Assembly (NCBI RefSeq): GCF_000686125.1
Contig: NZ_JMMA01000002.1
Span: 930,001 to 994,000 of the forward strand
Direction: 5' to 3'
From: Ruminococcus sp. NK3A76
Lineage (GTDB): Bacteria > Bacillota > Clostridia > Oscillospirales > Ruminococcaceae
Length of the DNA stretch: 64,000 nt
A program made the translations under genes and the position numbers. The notes under the pieces are model-generated. The model saw only the letters and a list, made by a program, of their open reading frames with translations, searched no databases and was not told the origin of the DNA. Positions 23,866 to 32,839 of this stretch are shown here, in pieces (within the stretch, counting starts at the first letter, position 1; each line of letters starts with the position of its first letter).

Positions 23866-25743
23866 ATGGAAAGAGCAATAAGACTCTGTATGGGCTGTAT
23901 GAATGAGCTCGATGAGAACGGCGTGTGCCATTATTGCAAATATACCGATGATGCAGCCTACCTGCGTTCCTACCTTGCACCTCGCACGGTGCTCGATAAC
24001 AGATATATCATAGGCAAGATGCTCTCATATAACGGCGAGGGCGCTTCGTATATATGCTATGACTCGGTGGCTAAAGAAAAGGTAGTATGCCGTGAATATA
24101 TGCCCGATACCCTCTGCGAGAGAGACAGGGGCAGCAATAATATCATAGTCAATTCCGACTGCCTGGCTAAGTATAAGACCTTTATGCAGGAGTTTGTCGA
24201 GACGAACAAGGCTCTCTCACGCATGAGGAACCTCAATCACATGGTCACAGCCAAGGATATGCTCTATGAGAACAATACGGCTTACGTTATCCTTGAATAT
24301 ATCGAGGGCGTATCTTTAAAGAAGTTCTTGCAGTCAAATACAGGCTTCCTCTCGTGGGAGCAGGTAAAGAAGCTGTTCGTGCCGGTGTTCACGACGCTTT
24401 CTATAATACATAACGCAGGGATAATCCACAGGGGGCTTTCTCCTGAGAATATAATCGTAACTATAAACGGTGAGCTCAGGCTCACAGGCTTTTGTATAAG
24501 CTCGATAAGAACCTCGAATACAGCGCTTTCGCCTGAGTTCTATTCAGGCTATGCCGCTCCCGAGCAGTATTCCTCGCTCGACTGGCAGGGCACATGGACA
24601 GACGTTTACGCTATCTCGGCAGTGCTTTACAGGATACTTACCGGCACTGTGCCGCTCGATGCGCTGACCAGGATAAACAACGATACCATGCCCGAGCCTG
24701 CAAGGGTCAACCCGCAGGTGCCGCCGAGAGTATCAAAGGTGCTCATGAAAGGCCTTGCTGTAAGAGGCGAGGAGAGGATACAGACTATCACCGAGCTCGT
24801 GACAGCGCTTTTCGAGCAGCCTGAGTATGTCGAGCACAGAAAAGGCCAGACGCAGACTATTCCGATAGCCAAGGCAAACGCCGAGGTGAGGAATTACAGA
24901 AACAACAACGAAAGACCCAGACAGCAGGCAAGGCAGCAAAAGGAAGAGCCTAAAAAGCCCAGCAATAAGGTAGTCATAGCAGGCTTTGTGGGGCTTGTGG
25001 CACTTCTTGGTGTGGCGCTGGTGCTGCTTTATCAGATAATGTCAAACGACAACGGCAGTTCATCGAGCCTGGCCGACAGCAACCCGGCAGTCAAGACGAC
25101 TGTTACCTCGGAGAAGATCGCAGAGCCCGACAGCAGCTCGGAAACACCTGAAGAATCATCTGACAGCGGCTACGGCACGGGCGCATTCATGCCTGACCTT
25201 GTGGGCTACAGATATGACGGCGTGACCGAGAAGCTCGGCAATTCGTTTGAGGTCATAGTTGAGCCTTTCTATTCTGACGAGTATGACGCAGGCATAATAA
25301 CCGAGCAGAGCATACCGGCTAATACCGAGTATGACCCGACAAAGCGCCATAAGCTGACCCTTAAGGTGTGCCAGGGCTCAGAGTATTCAACCGTTCCTGA
25401 TTTTGCAGGCTATACGCAGGAGAATTATCTTAAGCTGCTTGGCGAGCTGAGGATAAAGTATAACGTCGTTGAGACTGAGAGCAGCGAGTCAAAGGGCAGC
25501 ATCGTAAAGCTCAGCAAGAATGTTAATGACCAGATAAACGTCAAGAACGGCGAGGAACTTATAGTATATGTCTCTACCGGCGAGCAGGAGACCTCTATCG
25601 TGACGACGACGACCGAGGAGGAAACTACCACCACCACCGAGGAGACGACGACTACGACCGAGCCTGAGACGACAACTGCCCCCGAGGAGACCGAGCCCCC
25701 TGAGGAGACGGAGCCTGACAACGAGGAGCAGGATAATGAGTAA
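23866..25743 (+). CDS. Zinc-ribbon / pseudokinase / PASTA membrane receptor
   Basis: 625 aa. Order: zinc ribbon (Cys 8, 11, 21, 24), Ser/Thr-kinase fold (about 44-320), one TM helix (369-391), two PASTA modules (about 446-508 and 513-575), and a Thr/Glu/Pro tail. Three catalytic residues are lost: the VAIK Lys is Arg76 (VVCREY), the HRD Asp is Gly190 (HRGLSPEN) and the DFG Asp is Thr207 (LTGF). Asn195 and the APE motif (YAAPEQY) remain. PASTA domains sense peptidoglycan fragments in PknB-type kinases. I infer a signalling scaffold rather than an active kinase. GAAAGGGGTG precedes the ATG. No phosphatase gene is adjacent. Confidence 0.88.
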   Translation: MERAIRLCMGCMNELDENGVCHYCKYTDDAAYLRSYLAPRTVLDNRYIIGKMLSYNGEGASYICYDSVAKEKVVCREYMPDTLCERDRGSNNIIVNSDCLAKYKTFMQEFVETNKALSRMRNLNHMVTAKDMLYENNTAYVILEYIEGVSLKKFLQSNTGFLSWEQVKKLFVPVFTTLSIIHNAGIIHRGLSPENIIVTINGELRLTGFCISSIRTSNTALSPEFYSGYAAPEQYSSLDWQGTWTDVYAISAVLYRILTGTVPLDALTRINNDTMPEPARVNPQVPPRVSKVLMKGLAVRGEERIQTITELVTALFEQPEYVEHRKGQTQTIPIAKANAEVRNYRNNNERPRQQARQQKEEPKKPSNKVVIAGFVGLVALLGVALVLLYQIMSNDNGSSSSLADSNPAVKTTVTSEKIAEPDSSSETPEESSDSGYGTGAFMPDLVGYRYDGVTEKLGNSFEVIVEPFYSDEYDAGIITEQSIPANTEYDPTKRHKLTLKVCQGSEYSTVPDFAGYTQENYLKLLGELRIKYNVVETESSESKGSIVKLSKNVNDQINVKNGEELIVYVSTGEQETSIVTTTTEEETTTTTEETTTTTEPETTTAPEETEPPEETEPDNEEQDNE

Positions 25744-25833
25744 ACAACACACTCGCCCCGCAATGGGGCGATTTGTGCGTGTCGGGGCAGGATTTATATA
25801 GTTTAAATAAAGTGTAAAATAAATTTTAAAGCC

Positions 25834-25862
25834 TTGACATCGCACCTGCTTTGTGTTATGAT
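25834..25862 (+). promoter_or_regulatory. Promoter of pfkA
   Basis: TTGACA (25834-25839), 17 bp, TATGAT (25857-25862). The leader is about 105 nt. Confidence 0.87.
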
Positions 25863-25974
25863 ATAACTTGGTGATTAAGAAAACGTTTGCGTAAATTGTA
25901 TAACAAAGGCTTGCTTTGGTTATGGAAAATGTCCAAATCAAGGCAGAATCTTCGTAAAAGGATGGAGAATGATT

Positions 25975-26943
25975 ATGGCAAAGAAGATCGGTATTCTTAC
26001 AAGCGGGGGCGACGCTCCGGGAATGAACGCCGCAGTAAGAGCGGTAACAAGATCAGCTCTTACCAAGGGTATTGAGGTAATAGGTATACAGAGAGGTTAT
26101 GTAGGCCTTCTCAATAAGGAATTCGTTGAGATGAACGCAAGGACTGTTTCCGGTATCATCCAGCGTGGCGGTACCTGCCTTTATACAGCAAGATGCCCTG
26201 AGTTCCGCAATATGGAAGGTGTTATGAAGGGCAAGGCTGTCTGCGATGAGCTCGGCCTTGAAGGTATTGTTGTTATCGGCGGCGACGGCTCTTTCAGAGG
26301 CGCCGGTGACCTTTCAAACGCAGGCATTCCCTGTATCGGTCTTCCCGGTACTATAGATAACGATATACAGTGTACAGAGTATACTATCGGCTACGACACA
26401 GCTATGAACACAGCTATGGAGATGATAGACAAGCTCCGTGACACAACTCAGTCTCATGACCGCTGCTCGGTAGTTGAGGTAATGGGCAGAAAGGCAGGCT
26501 ATATAGCTGTCAATGTCGGCATCGCTGTTGGTGCTGAGGCTGTTATCACACTTGAGCGTGAGTATGACCTTGATGCTATCGCTGCCAAGATGGTAAAGGT
26601 AAAGAATTCCAAGAACGGCAAGCACCACTTCATCATCGTTGTTGCTGAGGGCGTTGGCCAGACTGAGAATATAGCCAAGTCTCTCCAGGAGATGACAGGC
26701 ATCGAGTCAAGAGTTACTATCCTCGGCCACGTTCAGAGAGGCGGCTCGCCTACACTTCGTGACAGAGTTCTTGCTACTGAGATGGGCTACCATGCTGTTG
26801 AGCTGCTCGAACAGGGCATAGGCAACAGGATCGTCGGCCTTAAGGACGGCAAGGTATATGACATCGACCTGCAGGAGGGTCTTGCAATGAAGAAGCCCTT
26901 CCTTGACCACAGGTATGATGTATTCTATGATACAGCATATTGA
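25975..26943 (+). CDS. pfkA: ATP-dependent 6-phosphofructokinase
   Basis: 322 aa, the normal length for bacterial PfkA. It phosphorylates fructose 6-phosphate in glycolysis. Family motifs: KIGILTSGGDAPGMNA (ATP site), VIGGDGSFRGA, the catalytic GTIDNDI, and EVMGRKAGYIA. The Gly after GGDGS favours ATP rather than PPi use. An in-frame ATG two codons upstream is too close to GGATGGAG, so 25975 is preferred. It is expressed from its own promoter. Confidence 0.96.
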   Translation: MAKKIGILTSGGDAPGMNAAVRAVTRSALTKGIEVIGIQRGYVGLLNKEFVEMNARTVSGIIQRGGTCLYTARCPEFRNMEGVMKGKAVCDELGLEGIVVIGGDGSFRGAGDLSNAGIPCIGLPGTIDNDIQCTEYTIGYDTAMNTAMEMIDKLRDTTQSHDRCSVVEVMGRKAGYIAVNVGIAVGAEAVITLEREYDLDAIAAKMVKVKNSKNGKHHFIIVVAEGVGQTENIAKSLQEMTGIESRVTILGHVQRGGSPTLRDRVLATEMGYHAVELLEQGIGNRIVGLKDGKVYDIDLQEGLAMKKPFLDHRYDVFYDTAY

Positions 26944-26969
26944 TATTTCAGGATATTGATATAAAAAAA

Positions 26970-27075
26970 CAGAGTAGAGCTACGAGCGTCAAGTGCCGTC
27001 GGAACGGGGAGTTGTCCGTCGGACGAAAAAGCAGATGATATCTGCCTTTGCGGTTCGTAACTCGCATCCCGCTGA
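26970..27075 (+). promoter_or_regulatory. THF (tetrahydrofolate) riboswitch
   Basis: The segment matches the THF riboswitch consensus in order: GAGTAGA, GCGTcAAGTGcc, GGGGAGTTGtCc, ACGAAAAAGC, and the closing GTAACTcGCATCCCGCTG. It lies just upstream of folT, the usual context. A terminator in the expression platform follows, so folate binding should switch transport off. Confidence 0.9.
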
Positions 27076-27097
27076 ATGTATTAACAAGGCTTTATTG

Positions 27098-27137
27098 CGG
27101 CTTTGCGTTCATTTTCGGGTGATCGCAAGGCCGTTTT
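27098..27137 (+). terminator. Regulatory terminator of the THF riboswitch
   Basis: CGGCTTTGCG (27098-27107) pairs with CGCAAGGCCG (27124-27133; one G.T pair) and is followed by TTTT, between the aptamer and the folT start. Confidence 0.75.
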
Positions 27138-27179
27138 ACTTTGTTATCTCAGCATGACACAAAGGAAGGAAGATGTGTA

Positions 27180-27782
27180 ATGAAAAACTTTTTCAAGATG
27201 TTCGCTGATTCTGCTAAGGAATTCAAGTCGGTAAAGACTATCACCGTGACGGGTATGTTTATCGCCCTGTCTATGATAATCGAGATGTTCTCGATCGATA
27301 TCGGCTATGCAAAGCTCAACTTCGCATTTATCGCTATCGCAGTTATAGGAATGCTCTTCGGGCCTACTGTGGGCTTCGGCGCAGGCCTTGTGTGTGACGT
27401 TGTGGGCTATATCGCTCACCCGACAGGCGCTTTCCTGCCGATGTATACACTCGTTGCAGGACTCCAGGGTCTTATCTACGGCATATGCCTCTACTACAAG
27501 CGTGAAACTCCTATGGAAGTAAAGGGCAAGGATATCTCCCTCTTTGTCAAAGCAACTGTAGCAAGACTGCTTGATGTTATCATCATAAACCTGCTTATCA
27601 ACACAAAGCTCAATATGCACTACGGCTTTATCCCTGCGGCTGCATACAGCACAGCTATCAAGGCAAGAGTTTTAAAGAACCTTATCGAGCTTGCAGCCGA
27701 TCTGCCGCTGCTGTTCATACTTCTCCCCATATGCCTTGCAGCATACAAGCGCACATCAAAAAGCAGTGCTAAAGCATCATAA
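27180..27782 (+). CDS. folT: Folate ECF transporter S component FolT
   Basis: 200 aa with about six hydrophobic helices. Motifs common to ECF S components (TVTGMFIALSMIIE; GPTVGFGAGLVCDVVGYIAHP) are present. It binds folate at the membrane and docks on the shared EcfAA'T energising module, which is not in this window. An upstream in-frame ATG exists, but AAAGGAAGGA before 27180 fixes the start. The THF riboswitch directly upstream identifies the substrate. Confidence 0.93.
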   Translation: MKNFFKMFADSAKEFKSVKTITVTGMFIALSMIIEMFSIDIGYAKLNFAFIAIAVIGMLFGPTVGFGAGLVCDVVGYIAHPTGAFLPMYTLVAGLQGLIYGICLYYKRETPMEVKGKDISLFVKATVARLLDVIIINLLINTKLNMHYGFIPAAAYSTAIKARVLKNLIELAADLPLLFILLPICLAAYKRTSKSSAKAS

Positions 27783-27794
27783 ATAACACATAAA

Positions 27795-27830
27795 AGCCCC
27801 GAGGAAAAACCTCGGGGTCATTCTTTATTC
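27795..27830. terminator. Hairpin terminator between folT and degV
   Basis: CCCCGAGG (27796-27803) and CCTCGGGG (27809-27816) pair around aaaaa. The plus-strand tail is T-rich (TCATTCTTTATT). Confidence 0.75.
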
Positions 27831-27868
27831 TGTATTCTGAATTTTTCAGCATACGAAGTATGCGCTGC

Positions 27869-28738
27869 TTACCTCTTGTCGCCCATAAAGAACAGTGCTA
27901 TCGTTCCGGGGCCTGAGTGTGCGCCTATTACTGCACCTGTGTAGCAGATGTTGACCTTTGTCTTTTTGCCGAAAAGCTCACGCATCTTGTCAGCACAGTA
28001 TTCTGCGTCCTCAATGCAGTCACCGTGGCAGATGCATACCTCGCTGTTGTCCCAGTCGCCGCAGCGCTCCTTGATAAGCTCTATCAGCTTGTTGAGCGAC
28101 TGCTTTCTGCCCCTTATCTTGCCAAGGGGGATAAGATGACCCTCGTTGTCAACGTGCAGCACGGGCTTTATGCCGAGTATTGACCCTGCAACGGCAGCAG
28201 TCCTCGAAACACGGCCGCCGCGCCTCAGATATTCAAGGTCATCGACTGTGAATACATGGCAGGTGTGGAGCTTGTTCTCCTCCAGCCACTCGCCGAGTTC
28301 TGAAAGCCCCATGCCCTCACGCCTCAGCCTGTCAGCCTTTATCAGCAGCAGCCCCTGCCCGGTGGAAGCACACAGCGAATCTACCAGCACTATCTTTGCA
28401 TCGGGGTATTTTTCAAGCAGATTGTCCCTTGCTATGCAGGCCGCCTGATAGCTGCCGCTAAGACCCGATGAAAAGCCGAGGTGCAGAATGTCAAAGCCTT
28501 CGTTTATGCACCTTTCAAACTCCTCCTCATAGGTCTGAGGGGATACCTGCGAGGTCTTTGTCATAGCGCCGTTTCTCATGGCGTTGTAGAATTCAGGCAG
28601 GGTCATCTCGTCACCTATATATGTTTTCCCGTCTACCTCAAAGGCGAGGTTGAACAGCTTGACGTCCATTGTGTCAAGTATCTCCTTTGAAAGGTCACAG
28701 GTCGAATCCGAATAGAGCCTGTAGCTTATATCACTCAT
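27869..28738 (-). CDS. DegV family fatty-acid-binding protein
   Basis: 289 aa. DegV proteins hold a fatty acid and can present it to the FakA kinase. Signatures: STCDLS near the N-terminus, TSQVSP (fatty-acid carboxylate site), FSSGLSGSYQ, and DLEYLRRGGRVSR. An earlier in-frame ATG is present, but GGGGGC lies a few bases upstream of the ATG ending at 28738. It is convergent with folT. Confidence 0.93.
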   Translation of the reverse strand: MSDISYRLYSDSTCDLSKEILDTMDVKLFNLAFEVDGKTYIGDEMTLPEFYNAMRNGAMTKTSQVSPQTYEEEFERCINEGFDILHLGFSSGLSGSYQAACIARDNLLEKYPDAKIVLVDSLCASTGQGLLLIKADRLRREGMGLSELGEWLEENKLHTCHVFTVDDLEYLRRGGRVSRTAAVAGSILGIKPVLHVDNEGHLIPLGKIRGRKQSLNKLIELIKERCGDWDNSEVCICHGDCIEDAEYCADKMRELFGKKTKVNICYTGAVIGAHSGPGTIALFFMGDKR

Positions 28739-28983
28739 TTTAATGCCCCCAAATCGTAGATTATCCATATGATTATACATATGTATAAAAATATTATAGC
28801 ATATTTTTAGACATTTGTATAGTTCTTTGAGAAGTCAAATGTAAATTTTATGTTAACTTGGGAATAGTTGCATAAAAGCCCCTGAAAACACGCTGCTGCG
28901 ACGCAAATATAGATAAATTACTGTACGCTGTTTTGTATGATGTGACAAATTGTAATATTGCTGTAATATTTAGCTAAATTTGC

Positions 28984-29012
28984 TTGACAAAGTGAATTTT
29001 TTGTGATAAAAT
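28984..29012 (+). promoter_or_regulatory. Promoter of the cohesin-like surface protein
   Basis: TTGACA (28984-28989), 17 bp, TAAAAT (29007-29012). The leader is about 95 nt. Confidence 0.87.
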
Positions 29013-29112
29013 ATTTAGTATGAATGAATGAAAATAGGTGAGCTGTGTCCTGATGCAGCCTGCGTGTTTTTGATTCAGGTCAAATTTTTTATGTGAAAGG
29101 ACTGTTTATAAG

Positions 29113-31560
29113 TTGAAGAGTATTAAGAGAACTATGGCAATGTGCGCAGCTGCGACCCTCGTATTCTCCACTATGGGCGTAATGCCTGCAGCCGCTGCCG
29201 GCGATTCCGTTGACGTAAAGCTTGTCGCTTCAAAGACAGTTGTTGAACCCGGTGATGAGATCACCGTTACAGTTGATCTAACAAACACTACCGGCGGTCT
29301 GGGCGGTTTCATGTTTGATATCACATATGATGATAAGGCACTTGAATTCGTTCCTACAAAGGATACTGAGAATGGTACATATCCTTATATCGAAGTTCCG
29401 TCTGACATCACTTCTGCTTCCAAGAGAAATAAGTACATAGCTGATAAGATGGATGAGTTATATGACGAAGGCAGATTCATGTTCGGCCAGATAACCGGCC
29501 CTAAGGAAGCTACTTCAGGCTCTGCTCACTTCCTCTGGATGCCTGATCCGGATGACGGCAACTACACTGATTCAGGTGATGTCCTTGAGGTAACATTCAA
29601 GGTAAAGGAAGGCGCTTCTGCCAAGACATATTATATCGACCTTGACAAGGTTCAGTTCGAGCAGCTTATCCCTGCATCTGAGGGCGGCGGTTCCAAGACT
29701 GTTGATGCTAACGTAACAGCTGCTTCCGTTAAGGTAAATGCCGCTGAGGTCGCTGTTAAGGACGTAACAGTTACTCCTTCTATCATCGAGTTTGCAAAGG
29801 CAGGCCTTACAAAGGCTATCTCTGCTGTAGTAGATCCTGATAACGCAACTGACAAGACAGTTACATATAAGAGCGGCAATACAAAGATCGCTACAGTTGA
29901 CGCTTCCGGCGTTGTTACCGCTGTTGCTGAGGGTGTTACAAACATCACAGTTACTGCCGGCAAGGTTTCCAAGACAGTTAAGGTAACTGTTGCTCATACA
30001 CATACTCTTACTAAGGTGGACGGTTATGATTCTACCTGCACAGAGACAGGCATCAAGGAGCACTATGAGTGCAGCGACTGCGGCAAGCTCTTTGCTGATG
30101 CTGAAGGCAAGACAGAGCTTACTGAGGCTGATATAGTTATACCTAAGAAGGCACATGACTTCACCAAGAAGGACGTTTCTGCCAAGTACCTCAAGACAGA
30201 GGGCACCTGCACAGAGAAGGCTGTTTACTACTACAGCTGCTCAATATGCGGTGAGAAGGATACAGAGACATTCGAGGGCGAGACATCTCCTTCCAACCAC
30301 GTTCATACAGAGGTTAGAGACGCTGTAGAGCCGGGACTTTTCAAGGAAGGCTACACAGGCGATACTTACTGCTCTGACTGCGGCGTTAAGCTCAAGTCCG
30401 GCGATAAGATCGAGATGATCCTTCCTGATCGTGTAGAGCCTAAGGATCCTACTTGCACAGAGGACGGCAACATCGAGTACTACAAGTACGGCGAGAAGCT
30501 CTATGACAGCAACGATCCTGCAACTGCTAAGGAGATAACACTTGCTGCCGTAACTATCCCTGCTACAGGCCATGACTACTATGAGCCTACATATGAATGG
30601 GGCGCAAACAACAAGACCTGCACAGCTAAGAGAGTCTGCAAGAACGATTCTACACACGTTGAGACTGAGACAGTTGACGCTGTAGAGACAGTTATCACAG
30701 AGGCTACATACGAAGCAGGCGGCGAGTCCAAGTTCACCGCAACATTTACAAACCCTGCATTCGCAGAGCAGACAAAGACTGAGGCAACTGCTGCTAAGAA
30801 CCATACATATGAGGCTGTTGAGGCTAAGGATCCTACCTGTGAGGAAGACGGCAACATTCTCTACTATGTAAGAGACGACGGCAAGCTCTTCAAGGATATG
30901 GCCGGCACTGAGGAGATAACTGAGGAAGACACAGTTGTTCCTGCTATAGGCCATGACTGGGAGCTCGATGAGGAGAGCGTAACATTCAACGACGATCACA
31001 CTGCTTGCAAGGCAACTCTTGTCTGCAAGAATGATCCTTCTCATACAAATGATCTCGAAACAACTGATATCGAAGTTGTTGAGTCTGTAGATGCTACCTG
31101 CACAACTGACGGTTCTGTAACATACCTTGCTAAGTTCCAAGACGGCTTCGAGGCTAAGGTCACAGAGACAGTTGAAGCTACCGGCCATGACTGGGGCGAG
31201 TGGGAAGTAACTAAGGAAGCTACAGAGGACGAGGAAGGCGAGAGAACCCGCACCTGCAGCATCTGCGGCGAGACTGAGACAGAAGTTATCCCTGCACTCG
31301 GCAGCGAAGATGAAGACGGTGAAGGCGACGACGGCGATGCTGACGCAGACGGCGACGAGGACGGCGACGAGGACGGCGACACAGACGGCGACAAGGACAG
31401 CAAGTCTGACGGCGGCAAGTCCAACGGCGGCAAGTCCAACGGCGGCAACAACGGCGCTACAACTCCTTCTACAAGCAACCCTGTAACTGGTGCAGCTGCA
31501 GCATTCGGCGCACTTGCAACAGCTATCGGCGCACTTGCTATCTTCAAGAAGAGGAAATAA
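29113..31560 (+). CDS. Sortase-anchored surface protein with cohesin-like and Ig-like domains
   Basis: 815 aa. It starts at TTG 29113 after GAAAGGA, encoding a signal peptide (MKSIKRTMAMCAAATLV...). Order: cohesin-like domain (about 30-200), bacterial Ig-like Big_2 domain (about 215-295), then several Cys-pair modules of the type CTxTGxxxHYxCSxCG, an Asp/Gly calcium-loop-like run, and a C-terminal anchor NPVTG + hydrophobic helix + KKRK. NPVTG is an LPxTG variant. Cohesins bind dockerins in cellulosome or amylosome complexes; whether this one does is untested. A similar gene follows. Confidence 0.85.
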   Translation: MKSIKRTMAMCAAATLVFSTMGVMPAAAAGDSVDVKLVASKTVVEPGDEITVTVDLTNTTGGLGGFMFDITYDDKALEFVPTKDTENGTYPYIEVPSDITSASKRNKYIADKMDELYDEGRFMFGQITGPKEATSGSAHFLWMPDPDDGNYTDSGDVLEVTFKVKEGASAKTYYIDLDKVQFEQLIPASEGGGSKTVDANVTAASVKVNAAEVAVKDVTVTPSIIEFAKAGLTKAISAVVDPDNATDKTVTYKSGNTKIATVDASGVVTAVAEGVTNITVTAGKVSKTVKVTVAHTHTLTKVDGYDSTCTETGIKEHYECSDCGKLFADAEGKTELTEADIVIPKKAHDFTKKDVSAKYLKTEGTCTEKAVYYYSCSICGEKDTETFEGETSPSNHVHTEVRDAVEPGLFKEGYTGDTYCSDCGVKLKSGDKIEMILPDRVEPKDPTCTEDGNIEYYKYGEKLYDSNDPATAKEITLAAVTIPATGHDYYEPTYEWGANNKTCTAKRVCKNDSTHVETETVDAVETVITEATYEAGGESKFTATFTNPAFAEQTKTEATAAKNHTYEAVEAKDPTCEEDGNILYYVRDDGKLFKDMAGTEEITEEDTVVPAIGHDWELDEESVTFNDDHTACKATLVCKNDPSHTNDLETTDIEVVESVDATCTTDGSVTYLAKFQDGFEAKVTETVEATGHDWGEWEVTKEATEDEEGERTRTCSICGETETEVIPALGSEDEDGEGDDGDADADGDEDGDEDGDTDGDKDSKSDGGKSNGGKSNGGNNGATTPSTSNPVTGAAAAFGALATAIGALAIFKKRK

Positions 31561-31586
31561 TGTAAAATAGCTTTTTAGCTTGATAA

Positions 31587-31619
31587 AAAAGCAGCAGGGC
31601 TCGCTCTGCTGCTTTTGTT
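31587..31619 (+). terminator. Terminator between the two cohesin-like genes
   Basis: AAAAGCAGCAG (31587-31597) and CTGCTGCTTTT (31605-31615) pair; the T-run follows. It ends 12 bases before the next start. Confidence 0.8.
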
Positions 31620-31630
31620 ATGGTGATATT

Positions 31631-32587
31631 ATGTTTAAAAGATTTTTCAGCGCGGCAGCGGCTGCTGCACTTGCCTGTGCTTGTGTGCCGTGTGTGAGCG
31701 CATATGACGGGCTGTTCTCCGTCTCCTCGGGGTCTGTCAAGGCAGGCGACGAGGTGACTATAGATGTAAGTGTCAGCGACAGCACAAAGCTCACGGCTGC
31801 AAGGCTGTTTGTAAAGTACGATGCTTCCGTATTCACGCTCACGGATGCGCAGGAGGTCGATTTCAGCGGCGTTGTAATGGGTAATAAGGACTACGAGCCG
31901 TTTACCTTCCTGTGGATAGACCCGTCAGGTATGGGCGTGGCTGATGAAGGCACATTTGCAAGGCTTACATTCTCGTGTGACAGGGACGCAGTTTCGGGCG
32001 ACTATGATTTCTCGCTTTTCTATGAGGAGGAGGACTGTATAGACGCTTACGGCTATCCGCTTGACTTTGATGTGTCAGAGGGCAAGGTGACTGTCACCGG
32101 CGGAAAGTCTGCCGAGACGACAAAGCCTGTTACGACCACCACGTCAGCCGATACGACCACTGCAAAGGAAAAGAAGACGACGACCAAGGCCGTGACCACA
32201 AAGGGCAAGGATACAGATACAACGACTACCAAGCCGAGCGAGACGCAGTCTCAAACGAGCAGTACGTCGTCTGAGACAAAGAAGTCCGAGTCTACCACCA
32301 AGGACAAGGACGACTCGTCCGAGCCTGATAAGACGAGCAAGACTACCAGGACATCAGACTCGCAGACCGAGACTGTATCTACAGATGTGACGGTAACAGA
32401 GCCCGGCGACATATCAGATACTACAACGACCACCGTGTCTGCTGCGGCTTCGTCTGACAGCTCCTCATCGCCTGATGATAAGGATACCGGCAGCAAGAAA
32501 GGCATCATAGCAGTGCTGGCATTTGTCGGCCTGTGCGGCATCGTGCTCGCTGTGTGGCTTGTGTTCAGAATAAAGAAAGAAAAATAA
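31631..32587 (+). CDS. Membrane-anchored cohesin-like protein with Thr-rich linker
   Basis: 318 aa. Signal peptide (MFKRFFSAAAAAALACAC), one cohesin-type beta-sandwich (about 25-160, with VKAGDEVTIDVSVSD and FTFLWIDPSG), a ~130-residue Thr/Ser/Lys-rich linker, a TM helix and a basic tail FRIKKEK. The same domain opens the preceding gene, including the FLW motif, so the two may share partners. An upstream in-frame ATG lies in the terminator of the previous gene, so 31631 is preferred. Confidence 0.82.
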   Translation: MFKRFFSAAAAAALACACVPCVSAYDGLFSVSSGSVKAGDEVTIDVSVSDSTKLTAARLFVKYDASVFTLTDAQEVDFSGVVMGNKDYEPFTFLWIDPSGMGVADEGTFARLTFSCDRDAVSGDYDFSLFYEEEDCIDAYGYPLDFDVSEGKVTVTGGKSAETTKPVTTTTSADTTTAKEKKTTTKAVTTKGKDTDTTTTKPSETQSQTSSTSSETKKSESTTKDKDDSSEPDKTSKTTRTSDSQTETVSTDVTVTEPGDISDTTTTTVSAAASSDSSSSPDDKDTGSKKGIIAVLAFVGLCGIVLAVWLVFRIKKEK

Positions 32588-32593
32588 TACTAA

Positions 32594-32767
32594 AGGCAAC
32601 ACCGCACGACCCGCGGCTAACGCCTCTGCACATCATCTGCTTGCCAGCTTTCCGTCATATTACCCAAATTCTCCTTGACTTGCGTCAGCAAGCCTGCGTC
32701 GAATTTAGGCAATCTGACGAAAATCTGGACGGCGCATCTGATGCACAGGGGTCGTGCGGTGTTGCCT
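32594..32767. mobile_element. MITE copy 2 (divergent)
   Basis: 174 bp with ends AGGCAACACCGCAC / GTGCGGTGTTGCCT. The interior differs from copies 1, 3, 4 and 6 in the outer arms but keeps TTTCCGTCATATTACCC and GGGCAATC-like mirrors. Flanks here are AA rather than TA. Confidence 0.85.
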
Positions 32768-32770
32768 AAA

Positions 32771-32800
32771 AGGTCTGTGCGTGATGCACAGGCCTTTTTT
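32771..32800 (+). terminator. Plus-strand terminator after MITE 2
   Basis: AGGTCTGTGC (32771-32780) / GCACAGGCCT (32786-32795), one mismatch or wobble, then TTTTT. Confidence 0.85.
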
Positions 32801-32803
32801 GCG

Positions 32804-32835
32804 TAAAAATAAAGGCCTGCAATATGCAGACCTTT
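32804..32835 (-). terminator. Terminator of the YesL-like gene
   Basis: On the minus strand AAAGGTCTGC / GCAGGCCTTT is followed by ATTTTT, just beyond the stop at 32840. Confidence 0.85.
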
Positions 32836-32839
32836 AGGT

